Shown: positions 11,844-24,784, counted from the stretch's first letter. The stretch: 64,000 bases of DNA from Cryptomeria japonica (GCF_030272615.1 NC_081411.1:44777517-44841516), one strand, 5' to 3'. Numbers and translations: made by a program. Notes: generated by a model from the letters alone, not told the origin.

Positions 11844-12366
11844 TGTTAGTGCAACATTACATCCATCACATTGCATCACACAACTTGTTGGCTAGTAGAA
11901 TTTGTACTAGGAATCATTTACAATCCCCCCATTCATTGGATAACAACAAATTAGGCCAAAATCCAGTCCCTTGGGAGAGCTAGTCACTTTGGTTGATTGT
12001 TCACTTTTGATTTGATATGAAATGATGCAAGAACTATTGCTGTTTCCACCCAACCCAACAAAACAATTTGCAAACCACCTTCACACACAAGAGACAAGCA
12101 ACCTTTGAGATGCTATTCAACCAAAAAGAAAAAAACCAAAAAGAAAAAATTAGTGAAGTGAACAATAATGTACAAAGGCCTTGCTTAAATAGTTAAGATT
12201 AGTAGATGTGAGAACATGTGATAAGGATAGGAGGTCCCAATCACCAAGGAGAGTAGGTAGGTTATAGAAACCCTCAACTACCCTATTATATTATTGGTTG
12301 ATGTACAACTATATACAACTAGATGATTCCCTAAGTAAACTTAAGAAATAAACAAGTACAACAACA
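11844..12366 (-). mobile_element. LTR of a retroelement relic
   Basis: On the minus strand the stretch starts TGTTGTTGTACTTG directly after a purine-rich tract (GTTGATGGGG) and ends TTGCACTAACA, giving TG...CA ends and about 523 bp. This fits a 3' LTR. Family not assigned because no coding domain is legible. Old fossil, with its 5' part missing. Confidence 0.4.
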
Positions 12367-13366
12367 CCCCATCAACTTAGGGAGAAAAACTATGCAATAT
12401 GTGATGCATTATGGGTCCTAACAACATTGCCCTATTAGGTACCCATGTACAACTACAATGCAATGGAATGCAATCTCTTACAAATGGATAAAATGAGAAA
12501 AACCCCATGGGAGATAACTCCTCTCCAAAAGAAAGAACATGAAGTACTAAGAAGCATCCAAAATCATGATATCCCAAAATAGGAACATGAAGAGAATCAC
12601 TAAAGCATGATGATATAGATAACTTGAAAAAAAGAAGACTGATATGGTGTTGTAATTGAAGAACCTCTCTACAAAAAGATGATAATTAAACTCAAGAAGA
12701 CAAGAATCTACATGAGTTCTGTAAACAACACTCCTCAAATAACGATCATATGGAAACAATTGCGAAAACATCTTTCAATAAAAAATATAGACAACACATG
12801 AATTTGCACAAGTGACCCCTATGATAGTGCTCAACCAATGAAGTTGCATGAGCGATCCCATCATCACTACTAAACCAAAGAAAGTTGAAAACTAGGTACA
12901 ATAGTCTAAAGAGCCATGATCAATTGAGGATATTGCCTCCACAACAATACAATACTCCCCATAATGCTGACTAGGGAAAAGCATGACATATTCACTAAAG
13001 CTATGTGTCTCCAAGACATGCATGAATGATAAAATACAACATTTGAAATGACCAAGATAAACTACTTGAAATTGACAAGTGGTGTGCACCAAACTACAAA
13101 CACACAAGAGGCAAGAATACTAGAGATCCTTTTGTTGTCATGGAGGGATGCTCACTTGAAAAAGTTGTGATAAAAAAAAAGGCACTACACAACTTCTCAT
13201 GAAATTTTATGATACAATGCGAGTAAATAATATGACACTATTTGTACAAAATCCATAAAATACAACAAGATGTGGCTTGATGTCTAAATATGTATACAAA
13301 TGAAAGTAGTTATAAAATATGCTCAAATGAATGATAAGGAAAAAAAGATGTATAAAAAAAGCTAAT
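12367..13366 (-). mobile_element. Internal remnant attached to the LTR at 11844-12366
   Basis: About 1 kb of moderately repetitive sequence lies between the LTR-like segment and the 3' flank of COMT copy C. Frames here are short and show no domain I recognise. By position it is taken as the residual internal part of the same broken element. Confidence 0.3.
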
Positions 13367-15978
13367 CCACAAAACATCATGGCCAATAGTACTGTTGGAT
13401 TCCATGTAATTCAAAGAATCAATAGATAAGAACACGTAATATTGATGATCAATTTAATTGTGACCCATTTTTTTTCATGAAAAACTAGCATAAAGTACTC
13501 CATATATGTTTTTTTTTTCTTGATTGAGGTGAATTTAAGGCATATACAATATATAGAGACTAAAAAAATATTTAATGCTACTAAGTGGATAGTTAAAAAC
13601 TAGAGACCGGAATGTTGTCTAGCATCCACCAAAGATACTCTATGTGGCTCTGGACGAAGTGTATGGTGCTTTGTTGAATGAAGAAGATAGGCTTAAAAAT
13701 TTCATGGGTGAGTCTAGCAAGAGTTCTCAAGCATTTATGGCAAAAAAAAAATATAAGAATTACACTCAAAGTAAATCATATCAAAATCAAAGACAAAATC
13801 TATCAAGTTTTAAAGTAGTACACAAGAGACCATGATTTGTATTTGATTCAAAGCATTTGATAGAATACATTTATAGGACTAAGATTTTCCTAAATTTGCT
13901 CAATTTAGTTCTCCCTATACGTGTTGTTAAAACAATTCATAACAAACACAACAATTTGAGCACTAAATGTAGATTTCCAATATTCCCCTCAGTGCAAACA
14001 TGATAAGAGCTTTCACATTTTTGTCTACAGTAAGACCAACTCTTCTAGCTCATGATCTTGATTCAAATGAAAGGCACCTCTCATCAATCTTTCATGGTTT
14101 TACATAGGTTTACCAAAAACCTATACATGAAGAAGACCATACTAATTTGTTCATATGGTTTTCTGGATTACCACTAACAATTTCAAGATCTAAGAACAAC
14201 ATTATACTAGTGCTTTTGTTTATTACAATGTTTTACACTAGGATGTTACATAAGGAAATCATACGCACAAGATTAGAAATTCCCATTTTTGTTCATCATG
14301 TCACTCAATCTCCAACTACACAAGAAATTGTCACTTCCATAAGAAATGGAATATTGTTATTATATCCCCCCATGATGTGACATTTTTAATTATTGAAGAA
14401 AATAAAAGAGCACTCTGCAATAGATCTCAACATGCCATCAAACCTAATAAGCGGACCCATCGTTGCTAACTAACAAGAGGATGTTGAGTGTCATCATTCG
14501 TCCATTGCCTCTTGCCTCCAAAATTGAATTATTTAAAACACATGCTCCTCATTTCTAGGACAAGATAACTCTTCATTATTGTCATATTCTTTCTTCATCT
14601 ATTTCTTTAGCTAATGAAGCACGATGATCTAGTTTATCATCTAGTATATCTTTTGCCCTCTTCTTATAATTCAAAATTATATGTCCTATTTCATTACAAT
14701 AGAAGGATTTGATTTTACCTTTTGAAAGAATATTTTTGGATTTTTACTTTCCTTTTCTTGTTTTGTTATGTACAAATAAGACCTCTTCAGATTCTAAGTC
14801 TTCATTATTGTCAAGTAGAGTAGATATTACTCCTTCAAGAGTAATGTTTACCTTGCTTAATGTAAAGAACATTCTAGACATATTTTGAGGAAAACTATTC
14901 AAAAGTATTTCTTTGGTATCATCATATTTTACTTTCTCATGAATCCCAGCTAGCTGATTTAGGAGAAAGTGAAACTTACTTATATGATCTACCATGTTTC
15001 CACCTTGATCCATCTTCAATCCATACAATCTTTGCTTCAATGTTGTCTTGGCAATTTATGCTTTGAATCCAAAGGGCTTGTTTAATGACTCCCAAATCCC
15101 CTTTTTTGACTTTGTAAAATCAACATGGTGTAAATATGATTTTGATAAGCCAAGGTCAATAGTCCCTAATGCTTTTTTATTTTTTATAGTCCATTTGACA
15201 AGTTCATTTGCATCAATAATAGAGATTGAAGTCCATTTAATAACATCCCAAAGATCTTTTTCAAACAAGTGTAAATGCATCTATACTTGTCAAGTATGAA
15301 GTTATGAACCTTCATATTTTTCAATGAAACTTAATCTATCCATGACAATAACAATTTTAATGACACTAAAATTAATGAATCATGAAAATGAACCCTATTC
15401 TAAACAAGACAAGGGCTACAAAGCAGCTAAGTTCCTGCAAAAGAATGACAGGATGTTTTTGTTTTGTCTAATTGAGGCTTTAGCCAAGTTTGCCAAAGTA
15501 AAATGTCAAAAAGGTTGTTAATACTATTCAAAATATTCCTAGCACTAAGAGTCAATAATTTTCTGCACTTCCAGAGTGAATTAGACAGTAAAGGATCTAT
15601 GCTTTGGCAAGAGAGACACGAGTTCAAATCTAGAGAGGGGTGGAATATGGGATAAGTATGCCCCATATTATGTAGCACGTACGAGGCCTTTCTGCCTACC
15701 TGGAGTAAGTATAGGTTGGTCTCATAATTTTTTAGCTTCCCTCCTATCTAAGCAAAGTTGGGTCAATAGGGAATCAATGAAAGACCAAAAGTAAACCATA
15801 TCACACAATTGAAAGAAGTTTTAAGAAATTCAATAAGATGCATTGGGAACAAGCCCAGTAATGCACGAGTTTCCGACCCTCTAAGCGGAAATTGAAATTG
15901 AAATCGTATGTATGTTGAATAAAAACCAAAATAGGTCCAGAATTGGAGTATGCCCAATAAGAGAAAATAACCTTATAC

Positions 15979-16220
15979 TTTTCCTGTATAGCTCCACAAC
16001 AGTTGCATGCACTATCAATACATTATGGGCCACAATATATGGCTCAAAAGTGGAGTTTCCGGCTATACAATTTTTAAAAGTGTAGGAACAGCGTTGAGGA
16101 ACAAAATGACCATTGTCATACCCTACAACTATAAATATATTGGGTTCATTGAAAGTTGACCAAACTTTTACCCTATCACCAAATTCTTGAAGCATGTTTG
16201 TATAAGCCATAAAGCCTTTT
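15979..16220 (-). pseudogene. Isolated GH1 beta-glucosidase exon
   Basis: An open 242-bp exon with a canonical acceptor (TTATTTGCAG) and donor (AAAA/GTATAAG) on the minus strand. It encodes FGDRVKVWSTFNEPN, the GH1 block holding the acid/base Glu (TFNEPN), followed by GYDNGHFVPQRC and EPYIVAHNVL. This corresponds to one internal exon of plant family 1 beta-glucosidases. I see no neighbouring GH1 exon within several kb on either side, including none with the upstream HWDLP block. It is therefore a captured or translocated exon, not a gene. It lies between the primer site and gag of a copia fossil. Confidence 0.8.
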
Positions 16221-17705
16221 CTGCAAATAATTATTTAGGATCAGTCTATTATTTAGTTTCCATGTTCACAAATGACAAAGTAAAGGACAAAATGATAAAA
16301 CCCTAAAGATAATTTGCTATGAACACTCTGAATCTAATGCTTGCCTCCTTCGCTCTATCCAAATTATACATCAATTAGTCAAAAGTTGTCTTCACGTTCG
16401 TTTTCATCTGCAATGTCACTCGGCCCAACGCACTACAGTTTCCCGCATCCTCCACCTTTCAGCAGCATGCAAAACATCTGAAACCCTAATCACCAGTTGT
16501 TCGCCCAAATTTGTCACCTGTACCGTATGATGATCCCCACGGGTTTTGTAGAGCCAGGTTTTTCGAAGCCAATGTTTTGTAGGCCCGAGCTCCCTGTTTT
16601 GGAGGCGTTGTCCTCTGAAGTTGTGCTTCTCTCATCTTGGTGTCCACATGAGCAGTTATAATGAGTCAGTCCTGCCCTCGAAAGTCACACGTTCTCTCGT
16701 ATTGATAACGATGAATGTCTCTGATCATCCAATCAAAGCCTACCGAGATTGATTTCAACAGTCAATTGTTAAATGTCGATCAGTTTGTTATATGAACATT
16801 GCAAAAAGAGTAATCTTGAAATAATATTGAATTGTGATTGGGCATGCAAGATCCGTTTAATCACCGTTTAGGGCAAACCCTCGGCTATAGTTCCATGCTG
16901 TCGCAGGAACTAATAATGTGACTTCTACAATAACGGTGTACCACTAATCAGACTAGAGTTTAATCTGAAAAATTACATCAACGCTCAATTACAAGAACCT
17001 TTGGCTCATGCAAAAGCCAATGAATCTATGCCAATAAAAATCTTGTGTTCAAGGAAATAGAAGCCACACCCAAAAAATGAAGCCATTCTAAGAGCACTCC
17101 CACATCCAAAGAGAATTCCCACAACTACAAAATGGGAGGCTTGCATTTTATTTTGCAAATTTCAGATTAAGAACATTAGCTAATGCAGGTCAAACAAAGG
17201 ATCCCATCGACTAATGAAGTGTATGACCAATAAGAAAATACTACAAAAATTTGGAGGAAGCTGCAAACCCAAGCAACACCGATGACAAATGACTACACAA
17301 GTCAAATTTGATGTGAGCCTAAGAAACAAGGTTTGAACCAATTAAATAGATTTTCCTGTTGAACGGATCGAATGGCTACAGATCTGATGATGCCCTAATA
17401 ATAAAACATATGATTAAGCAACTATGCGAGAATAAAATAGTGAATTTCACGACAATATAGAATACCAGTAGATCCAGAACAAAAGACCATGGGATTTCAA
17501 AGAATTAATATGACAGAAAAGTATAATGATCTGGGCAAAGAAATCTATTAAATAATGATCTACAGTTGGACTATAGAGTCAATTAAGATGCTAGCAACAA
17601 TTTAAAACTTCTACTGGCAAAAAGTCTCATGAATAGGGGCTAAGAAAGATGTGAATCTCAATCAAAGCTAATGAGGTCTCAAACTAAGAAGAGATGGAGA
17701 TCCTA
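16221..17705. other. Unassigned sequence between GH1 exon and primer site
   Basis: About 16410-16720 is markedly richer in GC than its surroundings and could be leader or captured host sequence. About 16960-17700 is ordinary AT-rich DNA. No reading frame, RNA or domain is recognised. Confidence 0.3.
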
Positions 17706-17924
17706 TTGCTCTGATACCATATCAACTTTCAGAGAACACACAAGAGATCATGATTTGTGTTCGATTCAAAGAATTTGATACATTACATTTATACGGCTAA
17801 GATTTTCCTAAATTTGCCCCATACAGTTCTTCCTATACGATTTGTTAAAACAACTCATAACAAGCACAACAATATGAGCTCTAAACATAGGTTTCCAACA
17901 ACATAGAAATAATCAACAATACGA

Positions 17925-18030
17925 GCACTAAAGGGAATCAAAATATAAATAATCAACAATATGAGCCCTAAACGGAATCAACATAGAAATAATCAAATCA
18001 ATGGAATCAATCAAGGGATAATCAATAAAA
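17925..18030. repeat. Short tandem repeats, about 35-45 bp unit
   Basis: Two to three imperfect repeats of AATCAACAATATGAGCYCTAAA plus GGAATCAACATAGAAAT-like sequence, adjoining the presumed LTR portion at 17736-17900. Confidence 0.45.
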
Positions 18031-18534
18031 GAAGATTGTTGGAAGTTTAAAGATATCTCACAAAAGAAAATGTTATTCTGATCTTGTCAAATCATTGATA
18101 TTATCTAGATGGTTGTTAAAAAGAGGCCAGTCTAAAGTAATATGTTGCATGTTGTGAAGGTTGTGGGAATATATAAAGGAATAGTTTGATGTTGTTTGTG
18201 AAGATAACAAGTGTTTTGATGTAAATAGGCATAAGTAGTTTTTGGTTAGATGTTTGAGTGTGAGTCACCTTTGTTGAAAGGAAAATCTAAAATATGTATT
18301 GTAACTAAGTTGTTATAGTGGGTGCATGATTAGTGGTACCTGACACCCAAAAGTATTTTGGTTTAACATATTGATCAATGATGTATCTAAAAATGAATCC
18401 TATAAGACTAGTGAGCAGAGTGGTTGGTTACCCATATCTCTTAGTAGATGGATTTCTTTTCTTATGAACTCAATAATCAATATAAGCACAAAATGAAAAA
18501 CCCACAATGATGACTAGAAATGATTTGAGTGAAG

Positions 18535-18668
18535 AGTTTGTGGTCACTAGAAACCACTTGAGAAGTTTGTTGGGTTTGTGGTTAGATGAAACCACTTGTA
18601 TATGAGGTTTGTGGTTAGACAAAACCACTTGAGTGCAACGTTTGTGGCGAGCTTAAAACCATTTAAAA
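18535..18668. repeat. Four tandem hairpin-forming repeats
   Basis: Four imperfect units (about 18535-18562, 18573-18600, 18605-18634, 18640-18668) each hold GTTTGTGGTTAG...AAACCACTTG, in which GTGGTTT and AAACCAC can pair across a loop of about 4-6 nt. The last unit is degraded. The surrounding 18.03-19.1 kb shows no gene. Confidence 0.55.
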
Positions 18669-19751
18669 ATTATATCAGTTGAGGGTAAGCCATAAAAAAT
18701 CAAAAGTGATTTTCGATAAGGGGAAGACCATAGCACACAAAAGACCATTTAGATAGAACTTGTATAGGTGTTGTAAATGGGTACTTAAGAAGGAATAAGG
18801 TCAGGACCCATCTTTTTTAGTTTGTTGGGGGATATTTGAAAATAGTTAAATAATTAATTTATGGATAGATGTTGAGCACCGACCAGTAAATAATGTCAGC
18901 ATAGACCATATTTTTCATTTAAAACATCTCACAGTCATATTCACAATCCATACCATCCACATTGCTACTGCTCATCATAAATGTTTCAACTAACACTATG
19001 CTACAACAAACATTGAACTAATATGTATTTTCCTATATATTGAAGGTAATTATAATGCAATTATGGAGCTCTATTTTGAATTTCTCTAGATCCATGTTAT
19101 TATCAATTTCCTAAAGTCTGTAGGTCACGAAACGAACCCTATGTTGTTTGCACATATTCCGTTGCCATTTCTCACCATCACATTTTCCTTCAATAGAAGA
19201 TAGTCCGACATATAGTCATCTTTCCAATGGTCTAGGAAAATGAAATCAAAATAAGGGGCATTCATCTCCTTCATAATTTGCTTGGCTACGCCAAGATGCT
19301 CATTGAATTTTCTTTCCATTACAATAACTTTGGATGATAGCCCTACTAAATGCACACAATTTTTTACATAAATTTACAATTTAGTAATACCCAATTGAAT
19401 GTAAGATCATATTACAAAAAAAGTTGTAGTTTTAAACAAATAGGCCAAGGCAAATTAGCCCAAGCTTAAGAAATCTAGATTTGGATAGAATAAAGACAAA
19501 ATTCAACAAACTAAAGCCCTGCAATGTCATTGAAAAATTTATGAATGAAAGAAAAAAGAATCAAAAGTGGGAGGTGGGTTCGGCCTTTGTGTTTTATCCC
19601 CATCATAATAAATGGTATCTTAGCTACCCTTCAACATCATTTTCTTTAACAGTTAAATTATTATTTCTCAAATAAGATGATTATTTAGTCAATAGTTTGA
19701 ATTTTATTATTAAACAAAGTATTTTTGTTGTTCTTAAATATCACTTAATTT

Positions 19752-20265
19752 CAAAGAAGGAGGTCATCCCAAGCCCTAAAGACTAGAAAGAGCAGGTGAA
19801 GAAACTGGCTAGGAATTGGAATCTCATCAAGGATGATTAGGCTATTATTGGGTCGATGCATTTTTTTGATAGTTTTAGTTTCAAATTCTAGTGTAGATAG
19901 TTTTAGTTATGGTCTCGTTTGGTTAATTTTTCTCTATTTAAATACTATGGAGTTATGGATAATTGGACTTGTGTACCTTCTTAGTATGTTAGTGTTAATT
20001 CTAAATATGGACATTGTTACAGTTATGAACTTATATCAGTCATATGCTAGTATTTTCAAACTTGGTAGGAGATATTATGGTAGACTGATTATGCACAACT
20101 ATATCAGTATGCTTGTTTTTATTGCTTCTGAGGGCTAGACTCTTGTTGATTGTTGGTTGCCTAGCTATGTGATTCCTGAGGTTGTTTGTTTGATCTTTAT
20201 TTTTCTTTCTTTCTTAGGATTCAGGGAGTCTTCCCTATTAAAGTAATAAAAAAAAACAAAAAAAA
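19752..20265 (+). mobile_element. 5'-truncated LINE 3' end with A-tail
   Basis: An insertion of about 0.5 kb in the intron of copy C, defined by comparison with paralogous intron DNA (about 20980-21030 and 32815-32860). It ends in GGGAGTCTTCCCTATTAAAG followed by TAATAAAAAAAA, the typical 3' end of a plant LINE. Weak ACTTAAT / AATTAAT repeats flank it. The frame at 19833-20138 may be a remnant of ORF2 but shows no motif I can name. Confidence 0.55.
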
Positions 20266-20269
20266 TTAA

Positions 20270-21453
20270 TGGTTAACTATTAATTTTTTCTATAAAACAA
20301 ATATTTGAGACTACAATTTATCACATTTAAATATAAGTAATAAGAAAATTCATTAAATAGTTTTCAATCAAAAGATCTAATAATTGTTAAGGAGTTAGAT
20401 TGGTTACAATTATTATTTTTGTCCAAAAATTCTAATAATTGTTGTAAGCTTAAGAAAGGCAGTAGCCCAAAATTAGTAAAATTAGTACAAGTAGAAAAAT
20501 GATGATGGCCAAACGAGACTGTTGAAACTATCAAGACATAATAATGTAACTTATCTTGTTCAGTGGGCTAAGCTAAGTCTCACTCCCTTACATTCTATTT
20601 AAATATCATATTCCTTAACTAATTTTATAGCCCATTTTCATAAAATTAATAAAAAAAATAAAAATTATCTTTAACCATTCAATTAGATAATGTTTAAAAA
20701 TAGACAATGTTGCAAGGATACAAAGGCTATTTTTTTCTGAATTTTCCATGGACCAGTTAGTGTTGGCATAGGCTATAATTCCTTCCAGTTACATAAGGCA
20801 AATGCATGCACGATTTTTAGGCATGACAAAAATAGTCTTGTTTGAGAATAAAAATAGATTGTTTAAACTAGAATTTTGCATGAATGGTATCTTATTTAAT
20901 CTTCAATATCACTGTGTTTAATAGTTAAATTATTATTTCTTAAATTATGCGATTACTTAGTCAACATTCTAAACTTTATTATTAAGAAAAGTATTTTAAT
21001 TGTTCTTAAATGTCACCTATTCTAATGCTTAGCTATAAGTATATTTTTATAAAATAGATATTTGAGAATACGATTTATCATATTTAAATATTGGTTATAA
21101 GAAGATTCATTAAGGTATTTATCAAGAAAAGGATCTAAGATCCTAGTTAATTCCTTTTTTTTTAATCTCTAAGAATTCTAATAATTGTTGAATATAGAAG
21201 ATAGGTACTGGCCAAAAATTAGTAAAAGTAGAAAAATGATGATGGCTAGAGGAGACTATTGAAACTACCAAGACATAATAACGAAACTTATCTTGTTCAG
21301 TTGGCTAAGGTGGATCTTAATCCTTATCACTCTATTTAAACAACATACTATTTAACCAATTTTATAGCTATTTTCATTAAATAAATAAATAAATAAAATG
21401 AAAAATTTATCTTTAACCATTCAATTGAATAATGTTTAAGAATAGACAATGTT
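20270..21453 (-). other. Duplicated intron DNA of copy C
   Basis: About 20280-20760 and 21000-21450 are two diverged copies of the same intron segment (AAGACATAATAA...CTTATCTTGTTCAGT...). It also occurs near 7150-7270 and about 9850-10020. Non-coding. Confidence 0.5.
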
Positions 21454-22848
21454 CTAAAAATATTAAACTAGGAGAGGCTAGAACCTTACATAACCACAAA
21501 AAAAAGATGAAAAAACCAAGGACTCGAGAAGAGTGACAACCCATTACCAAAAATCCACAGCTAAAATAGACCTAGCAAAAACCACTAACACTAACAAACC
21601 CAAAAAATAAAACAAACCACCAAACACGGCAAAACAACGAAAGGAAATATTCTTGCACCTAAAGAACGAACCAATCACTTATTGGGTGGGAGAGAACTCT
21701 AACTTGTTATCCACACATATATCTTTGTCATTTGCAGCATAAAGAGATTTTTAGAGGAATCTTTCCTGAAGGAAATATTTGGAGAGTCTTGCCTGGCTTT
21801 TACCTTTGAAAGATACTTGTAACTTCCATCCTCACTATAGATGGGGACTCCAAATGTCTACTTTTCTTGGCCCACCTCCTTGAAATCTCATCTTGAATGT
21901 CATGTTAAGCAATAAAGTTCTTCACTATAATTTCCCTATGTTGGCCAAACATGTTCTCTATAGTCTACCTCAATTTTCCCTAATTTGCCTAGAGAATCTC
22001 CACCATATCAACCAAGTCATTCACATTCTTCATTTGACTAATTTTTTCTATGAGATCTTTAATTGAGTTGTCCAGTACTTCCAATTTCTTAATCATCGTC
22101 GAAAACTTCCCAACTGTCATCCAAGCCCTCTGCCCCTTTTCATCAATCACCCAACTAGAGGTTTTGAACTCTACTTCTAATGTAGCTTCGAGCCTATTAA
22201 TCTACTTTTTTTTTTACCTCAAATTGACCTAGTAGCTAGTGGATAGCTAGTTCATATTTGTTGAACCACTCACAAAGTTTTTTAACCTTAGCTGCGAAGA
22301 GGAGAAATTCCTCCTTAAACAAAGCACTCTAGGGAGAGGATTTTGGGGGGATGGGGAATTAGCCTCTTTACTCTCAATATTATCCAAGGCCCAATAAGAC
22401 CCTGTAGACCAAGAAGAGGTCATGTCCTTTGATTCCTCTTTGACAATGACCATTTTTTTAGCAGAGCTTTTACCAACAAGGGGGCCCAAAGGGGTCTTGG
22501 ATTTAGAATTTTGAGAGGGATAAACCCGAGTAGGCATCATATGAGGTTTCGTAGTAGCAACAAATGTAGATTGCTTGACCAAACTCTCAAGACTAAGAAC
22601 TAGACCCGAACCAGCATCAGGGAGGTTAATATTACGGCTAATAGAAGGGGTTAAACTCAAATAGAACATATAGAAATGTAGGATGAGCCCTTGATGCAGG
22701 GGAAGGGATCCCTTAGACCTAGCAACCTCTATAGACTTGGAAGTACATGTGAAAATCCAAAAGGGAAAATTCATCCTTACCTCATGTCAAAGGTGATTGA
22801 GAATCGAGAACAATTGAGGATGAAACCTTTTGAAACATCAAAAGCTAT
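21454..22848 (-). mobile_element. LINE remnant inserted in intron of copy C
   Basis: Edges come from uninterrupted paralogous DNA at about 20700-20730 (GACAATGTT then GGATACAAA). On the minus strand an open frame of 175 codons (22247-22774) is rich in Ser, Pro and Lys and resembles the variable C-terminal tail of plant L1 ORF1. About 0.75 kb follows without a frame, ending TTCTAGCCTCTCCTAGTTTAATA, like a LINE 3' end. ORF2 is absent. The LINE call is an inference from layout and 3' end. Confidence 0.45.
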
Positions 22849-24150
22849 GAGGATACAAAAGATTAAATTTGTTGAGCTTTTCATGGACTAGTTATTTGTG
22901 GCATAAGTTGTAATTCCTCTTACTTGCACAAGGAGAATGCATGCACAATTTTTAGGCATGATAACAACTATCTTGTTTGAGGATAAAATTAGATAGTTTA
23001 AACTAGAGTTTTGCATGTATTTGATTGTGACTACCTCTACTTTTAGTAAATTTTCAATTTGTCCAAGATCTTTGTATAGTGAGGCCATTGCAATGATTTT
23101 TTTTTTCTCTAATCATTTGATGAGGTTGTCCTTAATCATGTGATCAAGAAGTTTTTGTAATGATTGAGATTGAATACAAGAATCCTATGTGTTAAAGAAC
23201 AATCTCTTTATTGCTATAGCAATTTATTTGTGTATTTTCTAACTTCTGCAGTAATGAGTCAAACTTAAGACCCTTGATTTACTATTGGAGTTTTCTACCA
23301 TTGAACTACGTGTCCCTTTGGAACTAATTCATGTTTGATCTTAGTGTCTTATTTCCAACACTCCCCTTAAGCCACTCTATAGATGGGCTGCTAGCCTGAC
23401 TCAACGTTTATACCATGTTGAGCTTTTTATAGATCAAATAAGACTCAAACCTAGGACCTTTCATTTGCTGCTGGAATATTCTGCTAGATCATATGATCAA
23501 GAAGTTTCTGTAGTGTCTAAGATTGAATAAATGAATCTTGTGTGTTAAGAAACAATATATTTATTGTTATACAATTTGTCTGTCTTTATAATTTCTAATT
23601 TCTTTAGATAGGACTCAAACACAAGACCTTTCACATAAGATCCTCCATTTACTACTGGAGTGTTTTACAACTGAACTACTCACCCCTTTGAAACTAATTC
23701 ATCTTTGATCTGAGTGTGGCTTCCATAAACCACTCTACAGATATTTGAGGTTTCTAACATGACATAACTTTTATACTATGTTGAGCTTGTTACGGATCAA
23801 CTAAGACTCCTATACAAAAACTTTTATTTGCTGCTCGAATATTCAACCTCTGAGCTAGTTGGACTTTTGTTCTCAATCCATCTTCGATCCGGATGTAACC
23901 ATTTTCCAACAAAACAAGGTGCAAGAGAATGAGGGTGAGAGACTACTGAGAGGAAACCAACCAATCCGATTGTTGCTATGCTGTTGAGAATTATTACTGC
24001 AGCTTCAGCTTTGGCCAACTCTATGTACTTTGCATTTATCAACATTTAGGATGTATTTTTCATCTCCGAACATTTGAGATAACGCAGATATCGACATTCC
24101 ACGATCTATTTAAGATGATTATACACAGTTCCTGCAATTAAAAGTGATAC
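22849..24150 (-). other. Intron of copy C with two tandem degenerate TRIM copies
   Basis: A segment of about 355 bp is present twice in tandem (about 23135-23490 and 23490-23840). Each copy has a TRIM LTR remnant, an internal section (CTCCCCTTAAGCCACTCTA at 23360-23378) and the start of a second LTR (TGTTGAGCTTTTTATAG at 23418-23434). The rest, up to 24150, is the intron block shared with copies B, D and E. Confidence 0.5.
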
Positions 24151-24784
24151 CTGCGTATTGATAATTTGTCTAGCGATGTTGCAGCTCTTTACGCTTATCT
24201 CAAAAGACAGAAGCTCACTGCATTCCTTGTTCAGATGCGAAGCATTCTCACCGCAGAATACCCGCAATATGTCCCAATCTCAAGCACCACCGTTGGATTA
24301 TATTTCTCGAGAGCCTTGTCTAAAATGTGTCCCTTGTCATCGCCAATGTGCATGCCATGTTCATGAGCAAGCTAGAGGCCTTTGCATTATAGGTCTTCAG
24401 TATGTTTTTTACGGAAAGGGGTTTGCCTTTTTCGGCCGTTCTGATGACATGGTCGAGCAAAGCTGTCTCTCGCCCGTCCCCTGCTTGACCCGTCACAACA
24501 ATCTCCTTCGTATTCATTGCTGCTTTCAGATAAGGAAAAGGCCGTGGACCTTAAACCCTACACATTAAGTAATATATTAATATATTAAGAATGTCAGTCA
24601 ATTTTGAGTGTTTGACATTTTTAAATATAGAAGTCAAAATTTAATATCTGTGATTTAAGCCATTCAATCATAGACAGAATTGGGAGAGCTATGTTAAACT
24701 GAAATGAAAATGTTAGTCTTGGATAAGACTTATATTTAATGTAATAAACCATACTGTACATCACTAGGGTCAGTTCACTCGACT

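Larger units (their letters stand above)
13815..17900 (-). mobile_element. Copia-type LTR retrotransposon fossil carrying a host exon
   Basis: About 13815-13980 and 17736-17900 are direct repeats (sharing TAAGATTTTCCTAAATTTGC) and look like terminal portions of two LTRs. On the minus strand TATGGTATCAGAGC at 17709-17722 follows the upper repeat and is a good initiator-Met-tRNA primer site. A gag region with UBN2-like features (about 14744-15280, minus) lies downstream. No pol domains are visible. Old, heavily broken and internally deleted. Confidence 0.5.
13649..19098. mobile_element. 5.4-kb composite insertion splitting exon 2 of copy C
   Basis: Both edges are defined by exon 2 homology: GGCTCTGG at about 13641-13648 on the left and TATCAATTTCC from about 19100 on the right. 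Inside lie a copia-type fossil on the minus strand (about 13815-17900), a GH1 exon (15979-16220), a SINE-like stretch near 15590-15640 and a run of hairpin repeats (18535-18668). It is not one simple element and probably accumulated in steps. Confidence 0.6.
13568..24690 (-). pseudogene. COMT-like copy C, disrupted
   Basis: Exon 1 lies at 24151 to about 24690, exon 2 in two pieces at about 19100-19351 and 13568-13648. Exon 1 keeps its donor (GCAG/GTATC) but has lost the ATG (ATA at the equivalent site near 24690). It has an insertion of about 115 bp after the first codons (about 24550-24670) and a small internal duplication near 24345-24365. Exon 2 is interrupted by a 5.4-kb insertion (about 13649-19098) with loss of around 50 bp at the break. 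The kept exon 2 part still reads D-H-W-K. The intron (about 4.8 kb) was enlarged by LINE insertions and by internal duplication of intron DNA. Clearly a pseudogene. Confidence 0.75.

Noticed and set aside
13644-13835. Plus-strand gag-like frame with Lys/Gln-rich tail
   Set aside because: Weak resemblance to copia gag C-terminus, but short, fused to COMT exon 2 and unsupported by neighbouring domains.
15560-15700. Second tRNA-derived SINE
   Set aside because: A B-box-like GAGTTCAAATC is present, but A box, A-tail and target duplication are not convincing.
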